Below are positions 35,401 through 48,651 of a stretch of 64,000 nt of DNA, one piece after another (the first letter of the stretch is position 1; the number at the start of each line of letters is the position of its first letter). The position numbers and the translations under genes are program-made. A model generated the notes under the pieces. That model ran no database searches. It saw nothing but the letters and a program-made list of their open reading frames with translations, and was not told the origin of the DNA. Source of the stretch: Mesostigma viride (lineage: Eukaryota > Streptophyta > Mesostigmatophyceae > Mesostigmatales > Mesostigmataceae); the NCBI GenBank assembly GCA_009746045.1, contig RPFO01000435.1, positions 20,037-84,036 on the forward strand, in the 5' to 3' direction.

Positions 35401-38400
35401 CGGCATGCACACACACGTACATCCACCGCGCACGCAAGGGGCAACTGCACACACATGTACACACACCGCGCACGCTTGGGGCAGCTGCACTCACATGTAC
35501 ACACACCGCGCACGCAAGGGCCGGCTGCACACACACGTACACACACCATGCACGCAATTGCCGGCATGCACACACACGTACACACACCGCGCACGCAAGG
35601 GGCGGCTGCACACACACGTACACACACCATGCACGCAATTGCCGGCATGCACACACACGTACGTCCACCGCGCACGCAAGGGGCAACTGCACACACATGT
35701 ACACACACCGCGCACGCTTGGGGCAGCTGCACACACACGTACCTACACCGCGCACGCAAGGGGCGGCTGCACACACACGTACATACACCGCGCACGCAAG
35801 GGGCAACTGCACACACATGTACACACACCGCGCACGCAAGGGGCAACTGCACACACACGTACACACACCGCGCACGCTTGGGGCGGCTGCACACACACGT
35901 ACCTACACCGCGCACGCAAGGGGCGGCTGCACACACACGTACATCCACCGCGCACGCAAGGGGCAACTGCACACACATGTACACACACCGCGCACGCTTG
36001 GGGCAGCTGCACTCACATGTACACACACCGCGCACGCAAGGGGCGGCTGCACACACACGTACATCCACCGCGCACGCAAGGGGCAACTGCACACACACGT
36101 ACATCCACCGCGCACGCAAGGGGCGGCTGCACACACACGTACACACACCGCGCACGCAAGGGGCAACTGCACACACATGTACACACACCGCGCACGCTTG
36201 GGGCGGCTGCACACACACGTACCTACACCGCGCACGCAAGGGGCGGCTGCACACACACGTACATACACCGCGCACGCAAGGGGCAACTGCACACACATGT
36301 ACATACACCGCGCACGCAAGGGGCAACTGCACACACATGTACACACACCGCGCACGCAAGGGGCAACTGCACACACACGTACACACACCGCGCACGCTTG
36401 GGGCGGCTGCACACACACGTACCTACACCGCGCACGCAAGGGGCGGCTGCACACACACGTACATCCACCGCGCACGCAAGGGGCAACTGCACACACATGT
36501 ACACACACCGCGCACGCTTGGGGCAGCTGCACTCACATGTACACACACCGCGCACGCAAGGGCCGGCTGCACACACACGTACATCCACCGCGCACGCAAG
36601 GGGCAACTGCACACACACGTACATCCACCGCGCACGCAAGGGGCGGCTGCACACACACGTACACACACCGCGCACGCAAGGGGCAACTGCACACACATGT
36701 ACACACACCGCGCACGCTTGGGGCGGCTGCACACACACGTACCTACACCGCGCACGCAAGGGCCGGCTGCACACACACGTACATACACCGCGCACGCAAG
36801 GGGCAACTGCACACACATGTACATACACCGCGCAACCACGGGGCGGCTGCACACACACGTACATACACCGCGCACGCTTGGGGCAGCTGCACTCACATGT
36901 ACACACACCGCGCACGCAAGGGGCGACTGCACACACATGTACATCCACCGCGCACGCAAGGGCCGGCTGCACACACACGTACACACACCATGCACGCAAG
37001 GGCCGGCTGCACACACACGTACATCCACCGCGCACGCAAGGGCCGGCTGCACACACACGTACATACACCGCGCACGCAAGGGGCAACTGCACACACATGT
37101 ACACACACCGCGCACGCAAGGGGCAACTGCACACACACGTACACACACCGCGCACGCTTGGGGCGGCTGCACACACACGTACCTACACCGCGCACGCAAG
37201 GGGCGGCTGCACACACACGTACATCCACCGCGCACGCAAGGGGCAACTGCACACACATGTACACACACCGCGCACGCTTGGGGCAGCTGCACTCACATGT
37301 ACACACACCGCGCACGCAAGGGGCGGCTGCACACACACGTACATCCACCGCGCACGCAAGGGGCAACTGCACACACACGTACATCCACCGCGCACGCAAG
37401 GGGCGGCTGCACACACACGTACACACACCGCGCACGCAAGGGGCAACTGCACACACATGTACACACACCGCGCACGCTTGGGGCGGCTGCACACACACGT
37501 ACCTACACCGCGCACGCAAGGGGCGGCTGCACACACACGTACATACACCGCGCACGCAAGGGGCAACTGCACACACATGTACATACACCGCGCACGCAAG
37601 GGGCAACTGCACACACATGTTCACACACCGCGCACGCAAGGGGCAACTGCACACACACGTACACACACCGCGCACGCTTGGGGCGGCTGCACACACACGT
37701 ACATCCACCGCGCACGCAAGGGGCGGCTGCACACACACGTACATCCACCGCGCACGCAAGGGGCAACTGCACACACATGTACACACACCGCGCACGCTTG
37801 GGGCAGCTGCACTCACATGTACACACACCGCGCACGCAAGGGCCGGCTGCACACACACGAAAAACCACCGCGCACGCAAGGGGCAACTGCACACACACGT
37901 ACATCCACCGCGCACGCAAGGGGCGGCTGCACACACACGTACACACACCGCGCACGCAAGGGGCAACTGCACACACATGTACACACACCGCGCACGCTTG
38001 GGGCGGCTGCACACACACGTACCTACACCGCGCACGCAAGGGGCGGCTGCACACACACGTACATACACCGCGCACGCAAGGGGCAACTGCACACACATGT
38101 ACATACACCGCGCAACCACGGGGCGGCTGCACACACACGTACATACACCGCGCACGCAAGGGGCAACTGCACACACATGTACACACACCGCGCACGCAAG
38201 GGCCGGCTGCACACACACGTACCTACACCGCGCACGCAAGGGGCGGCTGCACACACACGTACATACACCGCGCACGCAAGGGGCAACTGCACACACATGT
38301 ACATACACCGCGCAACCACGGGGCGGCTGCACACACACGTACACACACCGCGCACGCAAGGGGCAGCTGCACACACACGTACATACACCATGCACGCAAG

Positions 38401-41400
38401 GGGCTGCACACACACTTACACACACCTTGCACGCAAGGGCCGGCATGCACACACACTGGCATACACCGCGCACGCAAGGGGCGGCTGCACACACGTACAT
38501 ACACCGCGCACGCAAGGGGCGAGTGCACACACACGTACACACACCGCGCACGCAATTAAGGGACGGCTGCACACACACATACATACACCGCGCACGCAAG
38601 GGGCAACGGCACTCACATGTACATACACCATGCACGCAAGGGGCGGCTGCACACACACGTACACACACCATGCACGCAAGGAGCGACTTCACGCACAGGT
38701 ACACACACCATGCACGCAAGGTTCGGCTGCACACACATGTACATCCACCGCGCACGCAAGGGGCGGCTGCACACACATGTACATACACCATGCACGCAAG
38801 GGGCGGCTGCACACACCTGTACATCCACCGCGCACGCAAGGGGCGAGTGCACACACACGTACACACACCGCGCACGCAAGGGGCGGCTGCACACACACGT
38901 ACACACACCATGCACGCAATTGCCAACATGCACACACACGTACACACACCGCGCACGCTTGGGGCGGCTGCACACACACGTACCTACACCGCGCACGCAA
39001 GGGGCGGCTGCACACACACGTACATACACCGCGCACGCAAGGGGCGGCTGCACACACACGTACATACACCGCGCACGCAAGGGGCAACTGCACACACATG
39101 TACATACACCGCGCAACCACGGGGCGGCTGCACACACACGTACATACACCGCGCACGCTTGGGGCAGCTGCACTCACATGTACACACACCGCGCACGCTT
39201 GGGGCGGCTGCACACACACGTACCTACACCGCGCACGCAAGGGGCGGCTGCACACACACGTACATACACCGCGCACGCAAGGGCCGGCTGCACACACACG
39301 TACACACACCATGCACGCAAGGGCCGGCTGCACACACACGTACATCCACCGCGCACGCAAGGGCCGGCTGCACACACACGTACATACACCGCGCACGCAA
39401 GGGGCAACTGCACACACATGTACACACACCGCGCACGCAAGGGGCAACTGCACACACACGTACACACACCGCGCACGCTTGGGGCGGCTGCACACACACG
39501 TACCTACACCGCGCACGCAAGGGGCGGCTGCACACACACGTACATCCACCGCGCACGCAAGGGGCAACTGCACACACATGTACACACACCGCGCACGCTT
39601 GGGGCAGCTGCACTCACATGTACACACACCGCGCACGCAAGGGGCGGCTGCACACACACGTACATCCACCGCGCACGCAAGGGGCAACTGCACACACACG
39701 TACATCCACCGCGCACGCAAGGGGCGGCTGCACACACACGTACACACACCGCGCACGCAAGGGGCAACTGCACACACATGTACACACACCGCGCACGCTT
39801 GGGGCGGCTGCACACACACGTACCTACACCGCGCACGCAAGGGGCGGCTGCACACACACGTACATACACCGCGCACGCAAGGGGCAACTGCACACACATG
39901 TACATACACCGCGCACGCAAGGGGCAACTGCACACACATGTACACACACCGCGCACGCAAGGGGCAACTGCACACACACGTACACACACCGCGCACGCTT
40001 GGGGCGGCTGCACACACACGTACATCCACCGCGCACGCAAGGGGCGGCTGCACACACACGTACATCCACCGCGCACGCAAGGGGCAACTGCACACACATG
40101 TACACACACCGCGCACGCTTGGGGCAGCTGCACTCACATGTACACACACCGCGCACGCAAGGGCCGGCTGCACACACACGAAAAACCACCGCGCACGCAA
40201 GGGGCAACTGCACACACACGTACATCCACCGCGCACGCAAGGGGCGGCTGCACACACACGTACACACACCGCGCACGCAAGGGGCAACTGCACACACATG
40301 TACACACACCGCGCACGCTTGGGGCGGCTGCACACACACGTACCTACACCGCGCACGCAAGGGGCGGCTGCACACACACGTACATACACCGCGCACGCAA
40401 GGGGCAACTGCACACACATGTACATACACCGCGCAACCACGGGGCGGCTGCACACACACGTACATACACCGCGCACGCAAGGGGCAACTGCACACACATG
40501 TACACACACCGCGCACGCTTGGGGCGGCTGCACACACACGTACCTACACCGCGCACGCAAGGGGCGTCTGCACACACACGTACATACACCGCGCACGCAA
40601 GGGGCAACTGCACACACATGTACATACACCGCGCAACCACGGGGCGGCTGCACACACACGTACACACACCGCGCACGCAAGGGGCAGCTGCACACACACG
40701 TACATACACCATGCACGCAAGGGGCTGCACACACACTTACACACACCGCGCACGCAAGGGCCGGCATGCACACACACGTACCTACACCGCGCACGCAAGG
40801 GGCGACTGCACACCCATGTACATCCACCGCGCACGCAAGGGCCGGCTGCACACACACGTACACACACCATGCACGCAAGGGCCGGCTGCACACACACGTA
40901 CATCCACCGCGCACGCAAGGGGCGGCTGCACACACACGTACACACACCGCGCACGCAAGGGGCAACTGCACACACATGTACACACACCGCGCACGCTTGG
41001 GGCGGCTGCACACACACGTACCTACACCGCGCACGCAAGGGCCGGCTGCACACACACGTACATACACCGCGCACGCAAGGGGCAACTGCACACACATGTA
41101 CATACACCGCGCAACCACGGGGCGGCTGCACACACACGTACATACACCGCGCACGCTTGGGGCAGCTGCACTCACATGTACACACACCGCGCACGCAAGG
41201 GGCGACTGCACACACATGTACATCCACCGCGCACGCAAGGGCCGGCTGCACACACACGTACACACACCATGCACGCAAGGGCCGGCTGCACACACACGTA
41301 CATCCACCGCGCACGCAAGGGCCGGCTGCACACACACGTACATACACCGCGCACGCAAGGGGCAACTGCACACACATGTACACACACCGCGCACGCAAGG

Positions 41401-41585
41401 GGCAACTGCACACACACGTACACACACCGCGCACGCTTGGGGCGGCTGCACACACACGTACATACACCGCGCACGCAAGGGGCGGCTGCACACACACGTA
41501 CATCCACCGCGCACACAAGGGGCAACTGCACACACATGTACACACACCGCGCACGCTTGGGGCAGCTGCACTCACATGTACACAC
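29420..41585. repeat. 40-bp satellite, segment 2 (about 304 units)
   Basis: Same unit as segment 1, in the same orientation. Higher-order structure is clear: a sub-pattern recurs at spacings of 520 bp (13 units) and 760 bp (19 units) around 36-37.8 kb. A block of about 2.3 kb is duplicated with an offset of 2321 bp, shown by the rare variant CACGAAAAACCACCG near 37857 and 40178. A ~1-kb block near 32.2 kb recurs near 34.2 kb. No stop codon occurs in the basic unit in any of six frames, so enormous frames run through it; they are not treated as genes. Confidence 0.95.
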
Positions 41586-42109
41586 TGTCTGAGGTTATGC
41601 CCACCTCTTGCCGTGTATTTATGCTAGGTAGTCTAGCCGTGTGCTATTCCAACTTATCGCATCACATTTTATATAGTGGCGAGTGAGATATTTAGTGCCG
41701 ATGGTCCTATTCCGGCACTGAGCGTGCAATATGTGTGGCGATAGTTAGAGTGGCCATACCTATGTCCACGTCATGATGCGCCTGCACCTGTGCGCACTAC
41801 TTTCTAGAATGTGCACCGTATGCATGCATTCGACACCACTAGTGATGCTGACCTGTCATTTGTGCCAGCCGTTAGATTGTCGCCAAGGGTAGTGCCGACC
41901 CCATGCCACCGTGCATGATTTTAGGGTTGGCAACTCCACGAACTCTCCCCTTTTCCTTGCTAGCAAGTGACAATGTAGCAATTTAGGCTAATGGCTGCCC
42001 GATGGCAAGGGCAATGCCATAGCCGTGCTGCCAATATGCGTTAATTAATTCTAATGAATTACGTCAATTATCATGTTGACCAAGTAACGCATTATACATA
42101 TTTTAAACA
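41586..42109 (+). repeat. 5' LTR of element B
   Basis: Begins TGTCTGAGGTTATGCCCACC and ends ATTTTAAACA, followed directly by the primer-binding site. Confidence 0.93.
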
Positions 42110-42121
42110 TGGTATCGGAGC
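42110..42121 (+). promoter_or_regulatory. Primer-binding site of element B
   Basis: TGGTATCGGAGC matches the initiator-Met primer site in 11 of 12 positions and matches the site of element A in 11 of 12, suggesting that A's family could supply its enzymes. Confidence 0.75.
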
Positions 42122-43068
42122 TGATGGTTCATGGTCTTTCAGCCTTTGCCTGGCGAGCATTATTTTCTTCCCACCTCGAGGACGAGGTGTGCTTGCATCG
42201 CCGGCACTTTCGTTGGAGTTTCGCCTTTGCGCGAGTCTGGCCACGGCCGTTGTAGTCCGCCAAGCCATTTACGAGGACAGCGCAGCTAGCACTTGGTGCC
42301 GCTGGCGTTGCTGCCAGCAGACCTGGATTCGGTGTGTTGCATATATTTGCGTAAAACAGATTCGTGAGCACACCCGCAGCTGCCAGTGTGCATGGTGTGC
42401 AAGCGTTGACGCTGGATGCCTGAAGTCCGTGTTTGGTTCTGGGCGGGGACAGCCAACTTTTTTATTTTTTCGACGACAGCAAATTTATTGTTCCGGATGC
42501 TGATTCCGCTGCTGGCACAGTGAGCCGTGAGGATTCAAGCCCATTTTCGCAGAGTCTACGAGCTGATATCGCCTTCTATGGCAAGCGGCATTGATCCGCT
42601 AGACTATTATACTCGACCTTTTATGTCGAGCGCCCAGTGCCTGCCCGAGAGCCACGTGCCGTGAGCCCAGTGCCGGGAGAGCCCGTAAGAGCCGCTGAGC
42701 CAGGAGCCGCCGAGCCAAGGAGCCTAGAGCCAAGAGCCAGGGGGTGTATGAGCCGAGCGCCTTTTGTCGAGATTTCGTTGATAATCAGTTCGGATTTTTT
42801 ATGACCTGCCGGCCATTGTTTTTTGTCATAGTTGAGCTAGTCCTTTGTTGGCCGTTGACCTGAAAGGACCTTCTCCTTGAGGGGGGGTGCCTGATTCCCC
42901 ATATTTCTTGCTGGTACTGAGTTTGAACCTCCTTATCCCCACCATGGTTAGCCGTGTAAGGGGGGTATGCCAGGGTGTTTTGTACCCGGCTATCCTACCT
43001 AGTTATTGAGGGGGGAGAGGAAGGAGTGTCATGTTTCTTTTGAGCACGCATGAGCTGTGCAAGGGGGG

Positions 43069-43592
43069 TGTCTGAGGTTATGCCCACCTCTTGCCGTGTA
43101 TTTATGCTAGGTAGTCTAGCCGTGTGCTATTCCAACTTATCGCATCACATTTTATATAGTGGCGAGTGAGATATTTAGTGCCGATGGTCCTATTCCGGCA
43201 CTGAGCGTGCAATATGTGTGGCGATAGTTAGAGTGGCCGTACCTATGTCCACGTCATGATGCGCCTGCACCTGTGCGCACTACTTTCTAGAATGTGCACC
43301 GTATGCATGCATTCGACACCACTAGTGATGCTGACCTGTCATTTGTGCCAGCCGTTAGATTGTCGCCAAGGGTAGTGCCGACCCCATGCCACCGTGCATG
43401 ATTTTAGGGTTGGCAACTCCACGAACTCTCCCCTTTTCCTTGCTAGCAAGTGACAATGTAGCAATTTAGGCTAATGGCTGCCCGATGGCAAGGGCAATGC
43501 CATAGCCGTGCTGCCAATATGCGTTAATTAATTCTAATGAATTACGTCAATTATCATGTTGACCAAGTAACGCATTATACATATTTTAAACA
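43069..43592 (+). repeat. 3' LTR of element B
   Basis: Nearly identical to the 5' LTR and followed by CACAC, the second half of the target duplication. Confidence 0.93.
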
Positions 43593-46500
43593 CACACACC
43601 GCGCACGCAAGGGGCGGCTGCACACACACGTACATCCACCGCGCACGCAAGGGGCAACTGCACACACACGTACATCCACCGCGCACGCAAGGGGCGGCTG
43701 CACACACACGTACACACACCGCGCACGCAAGGGGCAACTGCACACACATGTACACACACCGCGCACGCTTGGGGCGGCTGCACACACACGTACCTACACC
43801 GCGCACGCAAGGGGCGGCTGCACACACACGTACATACACCGCGCACGCAAGGGGCAACTGCACACACATGTACATACACCGCGCACGCAAGGGGCAACTG
43901 CACACACATGTACACACACCGCGTGCCACGCAAGGGGCAACTGCACACACACGTACACACACCGCGCACGCTTGGGGCGGCTGCACACACACGTACCTAC
44001 ACCGCGCACGCAAGGGGCGGCTGCACACACACGTACATCCACCGCGCACGCAAGGGGCAACTGCACACACATGTACACACACCGCGCACGCTTGGGGCAG
44101 CTGCACTCACATGTACACACACCGCGCACGCAAGGGCCGGCTGCACACACACGTACATACACCGCGCACGCAAGGGGCAACTGCACACACACGTACATCC
44201 ACCGCGCACGCAAGGGGCGGCTGCACACACACGTACACACACCGCGCACGCAAGGGGCAACTGCACACACATGTACACACACCGCGCACGCTTGGGGCGG
44301 CTGCACACACACGTACCTACACCGCGCACGCAAGGGGCGGCTGCACACACACGTACATACACCGCGCACGCAAGGGGCAACTGCACACACATGTACATAC
44401 ACCGCGCAACCACGGGGCGGCTGCACACACACGTACATACACCGCGCACGCAAGGGGCAACTGCACACACATGTACACACACCGCGCACGCTTGGGGCGG
44501 CTGCACACACACGTACCTACACCGCGCACGCAAGGGGCGGCTGCACACACACGTACATACACCGCGCACGCAAGGGGCAACTGCACACACATGTACATAC
44601 ACCGCGCAACCACGGGGCGGCTGCACACACACGTACACACACCGCGCACGCAAGGGGCAGCTGCACACACACGTACATACACCATGCACGCAAGGGGCTG
44701 CACACACACGTACATACACCATGCACGCAAGGGGCTGCACACACACTTACACACACCTTGCACGCAAGGGCCGGCATGCACACACACTGGCATACACCGC
44801 GCACGCAAGGGGCGAGTGCACACACACGTACACACACCGCGCACGCAATTAAGGGACGGCTGCACACACACGTACATACACCGCGCACGCAAGGGGCAAC
44901 GGCACTCACATGTACATACACCATGCACGCAAGGGGCGGCTGCACACACACGTACACACACCATGCACGCAAGGAGCGACTTCACGCACAGGTACACACA
45001 CCATGCACGCAAGGTTCGGCTGCACACACATGTACATCCACCGCGCACGCAAGGGGCGGCTGCACACACATGTACATACACCATGCACGCAAGGGGCGGC
45101 TGCACACACCTGTACATCCACCGCGCACGCAAGGGGCGAGTGCACACACACGTACACACACCGCGCACGCAAGGGGCGGTTGCACACACACGTACACACA
45201 CCATGCACGCAATTGCCGGCATGCACACACACGTACATCCACCGCGCACGCAAGGGGCAACTGCACACACATGTACACACACCGCGCACGCTTGGGGCAG
45301 CTGCACTCACATGTACACACACCGCGCACGCAAGGGCCGGCTGCACACACACGTACATACACCGCGCACGCAAGGGGCAACTGCACACACATGTACACAC
45401 ACCGCGCACGCAAGGGGCAACTGCACACACACGTACACACACCGCGCACGCTTGGGGCGGCTGCACACACACGTACCTACACCGCGCACGCAAGGGGCGG
45501 CTGCACACACACGTACATCCACCGCGCACGCAAGGGGCAACTGCACACACATGTACACACACCGCGCACGCTTGGGGCAGCTGCACTCACATGTACACAC
45601 ACCGCACACGCAAGGGCCGGCTGCACACACACGTACATCCACCGCGCACGCAAGGGGCAACTGCACACACACGTACATACACCGCGCACGCAAGGGGCGG
45701 CTGCACACACACGTACACACACCGCGCACGCAAGGGGCAACTGCACACACATGTACACACACCGCGCACGCTTGGGGCGGCTGCACACACACGTACCTAC
45801 ACCGCGCACGCAAGGGGCGGCTGCACACACACGTACATACACCGCGCACGCAAGGGGCAACTGCACACACATGTACATACACCGCGCAACCACGGGGCGG
45901 CTGCACACACACGTACATACACCGCGCACGCTTGGGGCAGCTGCACTCACATGTACACACACCGCGCACGCTTGGGGCGGCTGCACACACACGTACCTAC
46001 ACCGCGCACGCAAGGGGCGGCTGCACACACACGTACATACACCGCGCACGCAAGGGGCAACTGCACACACATGTACATACACCGCGCAACCACGGGGCGG
46101 CTGCACACACACGTACATACACCGCGCACGCAAGGGGCGGCTGCACACATACGTACCTACACCGCGCACGCAAGGGGCGACTGCACACCCATGTACATCC
46201 ACCGCGCACGCAAGGGGCGAGTGCAAACACACGTACCTACACCGCGCACGCAAGGGGCGGCTGCACACACACGAAAAACCACCGCGCACGCAAGGGGCGG
46301 CTGCACACACACGTACACACACCGCGCACGCAAGGGGCAGCTGCACACACACGTACATACACCATGCACGCAAGGGGCTGCACACACACTTACACACACC
46401 TTGCACGCAAGGGCCGGCATGCACACACACTGCATGGCATACACCGCCCACGCAAGGGGCGGCTGCACACACGTACATACACCGCGCACGCAAGGGGCGG

Positions 46501-48152
46501 CTGCACACACACGTACATACACCGCGCACGCAATTAAGGGGAAACTGTCCACACATGGACATACACTGCGCACGGAAGGGGCGGCTGCATTAACACGTAC
46601 ATACACCGCGCACGCAAGGGGCGGCTGCACACACACGTACATACACCATGCACGCAAGGGGCGGCTGCACACACATGTACATCCACCGCGCACGCAAGGG
46701 GCGAGTGCACACACACGTACACACACCGCGCACGCAAGGGGCGGCTGCACACACACGTACACACACCATGCACGCAATTGCCGGCATGCACACACACGTA
46801 CATCCACCGCGCACGCAAGGGGCAACTGCACACACATGTACACACACCGCGCACGCTTGGGGCAGCTGCACTCACATGTACACACACCGCGCACGCAAGG
46901 GCCGGCTGCACACACACTTACATACACCGCGCACGCAAGGGGCAACTGCACACACATGTACACACACCGCGCACGCAAGGGCCGGCTGCACACACACGTA
47001 CATACACCGCGCACGCAAGGGGAAACTGCCCACACATGGACATACACTGCGCACGCAAGGGGCGGCTGCATTAACACGTACATACACCGCGCACGCAAGG
47101 GCCGGCATGCACACACACGTACATACACCGCCCATGTAAGGGGCGGCTGCACACACACGTACACACACCATGCACGCAAGGGCCGGCATGCACACACAGT
47201 ATACACACACCGCGCACGCAAGGGGCGGCTGCACACACACGTACATACACTGCGCACGCAAGGGGCTGCTGCACACACACTTACACTCACCATGCACGCA
47301 AGGGGCGGCTGCACACACACGTACATACACCGCGCACGCAAGGGACGGCTGCACACACACGTACATACACCGCGCACGCAAGGGGCAACTGCCCGCACAT
47401 GTACATCCACCGCGCACGCAATTAAGGGACGGCTGCACACACACGTACATACACCGCGCACGCAAGGGGCAACGGCACTCACATGTACATACACCATGCA
47501 CGCAAGGGGCGGCTGCACACACACGTACATACACCGCGCACGCAAGGGGCTGCTGCACACACACTTACACACACAATGCACGCAATTAGGGGCGACGGCA
47601 CTCACATGTACATACTCTTGGGCGGCTGCACTCACATGTACATACACCGCGCATGCAAGGGGCAACTGCACACACACGTACACACACCATGCACGCAAGG
47701 GCCGGCATGCACACACACGTACATACACTGCGCACGCAAGGGGCAACTGCACACACAACGTACACACACCATGCACGGAAGGGACGGCTGCACTCACATG
47801 TACACACACCATGCACGCAAGGGCCGGCTGCACACACACGTACATACACCATGCACGCAAGGGGCTGCACACACACTTACACACCACCTTGCACGCAAGG
47901 GCCGGCATGCACACACACTGGCATACACCGCGCACGCAAGGGGCGGCTGCACACACGTACATACACCGCGCACGCAAGGGGCGAGTGCACACACACGTAC
48001 ACACACCGCGCACGCAATTAAGGGACGGCTGCACACACACGTACATACACCGCGCACGCAAGGGGCAACGGCACTCACATGTACATCCACCATGCACGCA
48101 AGGGGCGGCTGCACACACACGTACACACACCATGCACGCAAGGACAAGGATT
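43593..48152. repeat. 40-bp satellite, segment 3 (about 114 units)
   Basis: Continuation of segment 2 after element B. The left part resembles the 36-40 kb region unit for unit, and the rare CACGAAAAACCACCG variant appears again near 46270. The right part (46.4-48.15 kb) has more irregular units with ATTAAGGG and GGACAAGG breaks. Confidence 0.95.
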
Positions 48153-48607
48153 AGTTAGATGAGATGCTTAGGCTGACACACGGATTTCCGGCCTGCGCGC
48201 CGCGTATTGCCTACCGCGGCTGAGCGGGACACCTCAGTACAGTACGGCAGGGTGTACGGTACTGAGGTGTCATGTGGACCGATGTGCGGTTAGTGCCAGA
48301 CTGTTCCTAGGTGCTAGCTCGACCCGCCAGGTCCGGTGTAGCCGGGCCTGACGGGCCGAGTCTTAGCTGGTTGCTAGTGACGTGGTCGCATGGCATTGCG
48401 GTGTACACTTGTCCACTGGTCGTGTGCTGCAGGTAGCACCGCCATAGGCATATAGGCGTAGCACTGGGGAGTGCCACAGCACCCGAGTCTGCCCAGTTCC
48501 ATTCTGAGCCCTCAGCTTTCATCGCTCTCTCATTGTATTATTGTAATACAATCATCATTCGCTCTCAGCTTTCGCAGTTGTTCGTCGTCCCTAGTCTCCA
48601 TCCAACT
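48153..48607 (+). repeat. 5' LTR of element C
   Basis: Begins AGTTAGATGAG and ends CCATCCAACT, so the termini are AGTT...AACT rather than TG...CA. The bases that follow, TGGACTGAAAAG, would be the primer-binding site; I cannot match them to a specific tRNA. Confidence 0.9.
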
Positions 48608-48651
48608 TGGACTGAAAAGTTCGATATTTTTTTTAAGCAAAAAAAAAAGAT

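Larger units (their letters stand above)
41586..43592 (+). mobile_element. LTR retrotransposon B (short, non-autonomous)
   Basis: LTRs of 524 bp at 41586-42109 and 43069-43592 (TG...CA), apparently differing at one site (GGCCATACC against GGCCGTACC). Target duplication CACAC at 41581-41585 and 43593-43597. The internal region is only 959 bp, with no gag, protease, integrase or RT motif. It holds a GAGCC-rich repeat run near 42650-42760 and a polypurine site CAAGGGGGG just before the 3' LTR. This fits a TRIM/LARD-like element moved by a partner's enzymes. Confidence 0.93.

Noticed and set aside
29352..41686. Giant open frames (up to about 4,000 codons) on both strands of the 40-bp satellite
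   Set aside because: They follow from a stop-free 40-bp unit, appear in all frames and on both strands, and have no domain outside the repeat.
42054..42503. 149-codon frame in element B
   Set aside because: Begins inside the LTR and has no gag or enzyme motif; element B is better read as non-coding.
48307..48522. 71-codon minus-strand frame present in both LTRs of element C
   Set aside because: Identical by LTR duplication and without recognisable features.
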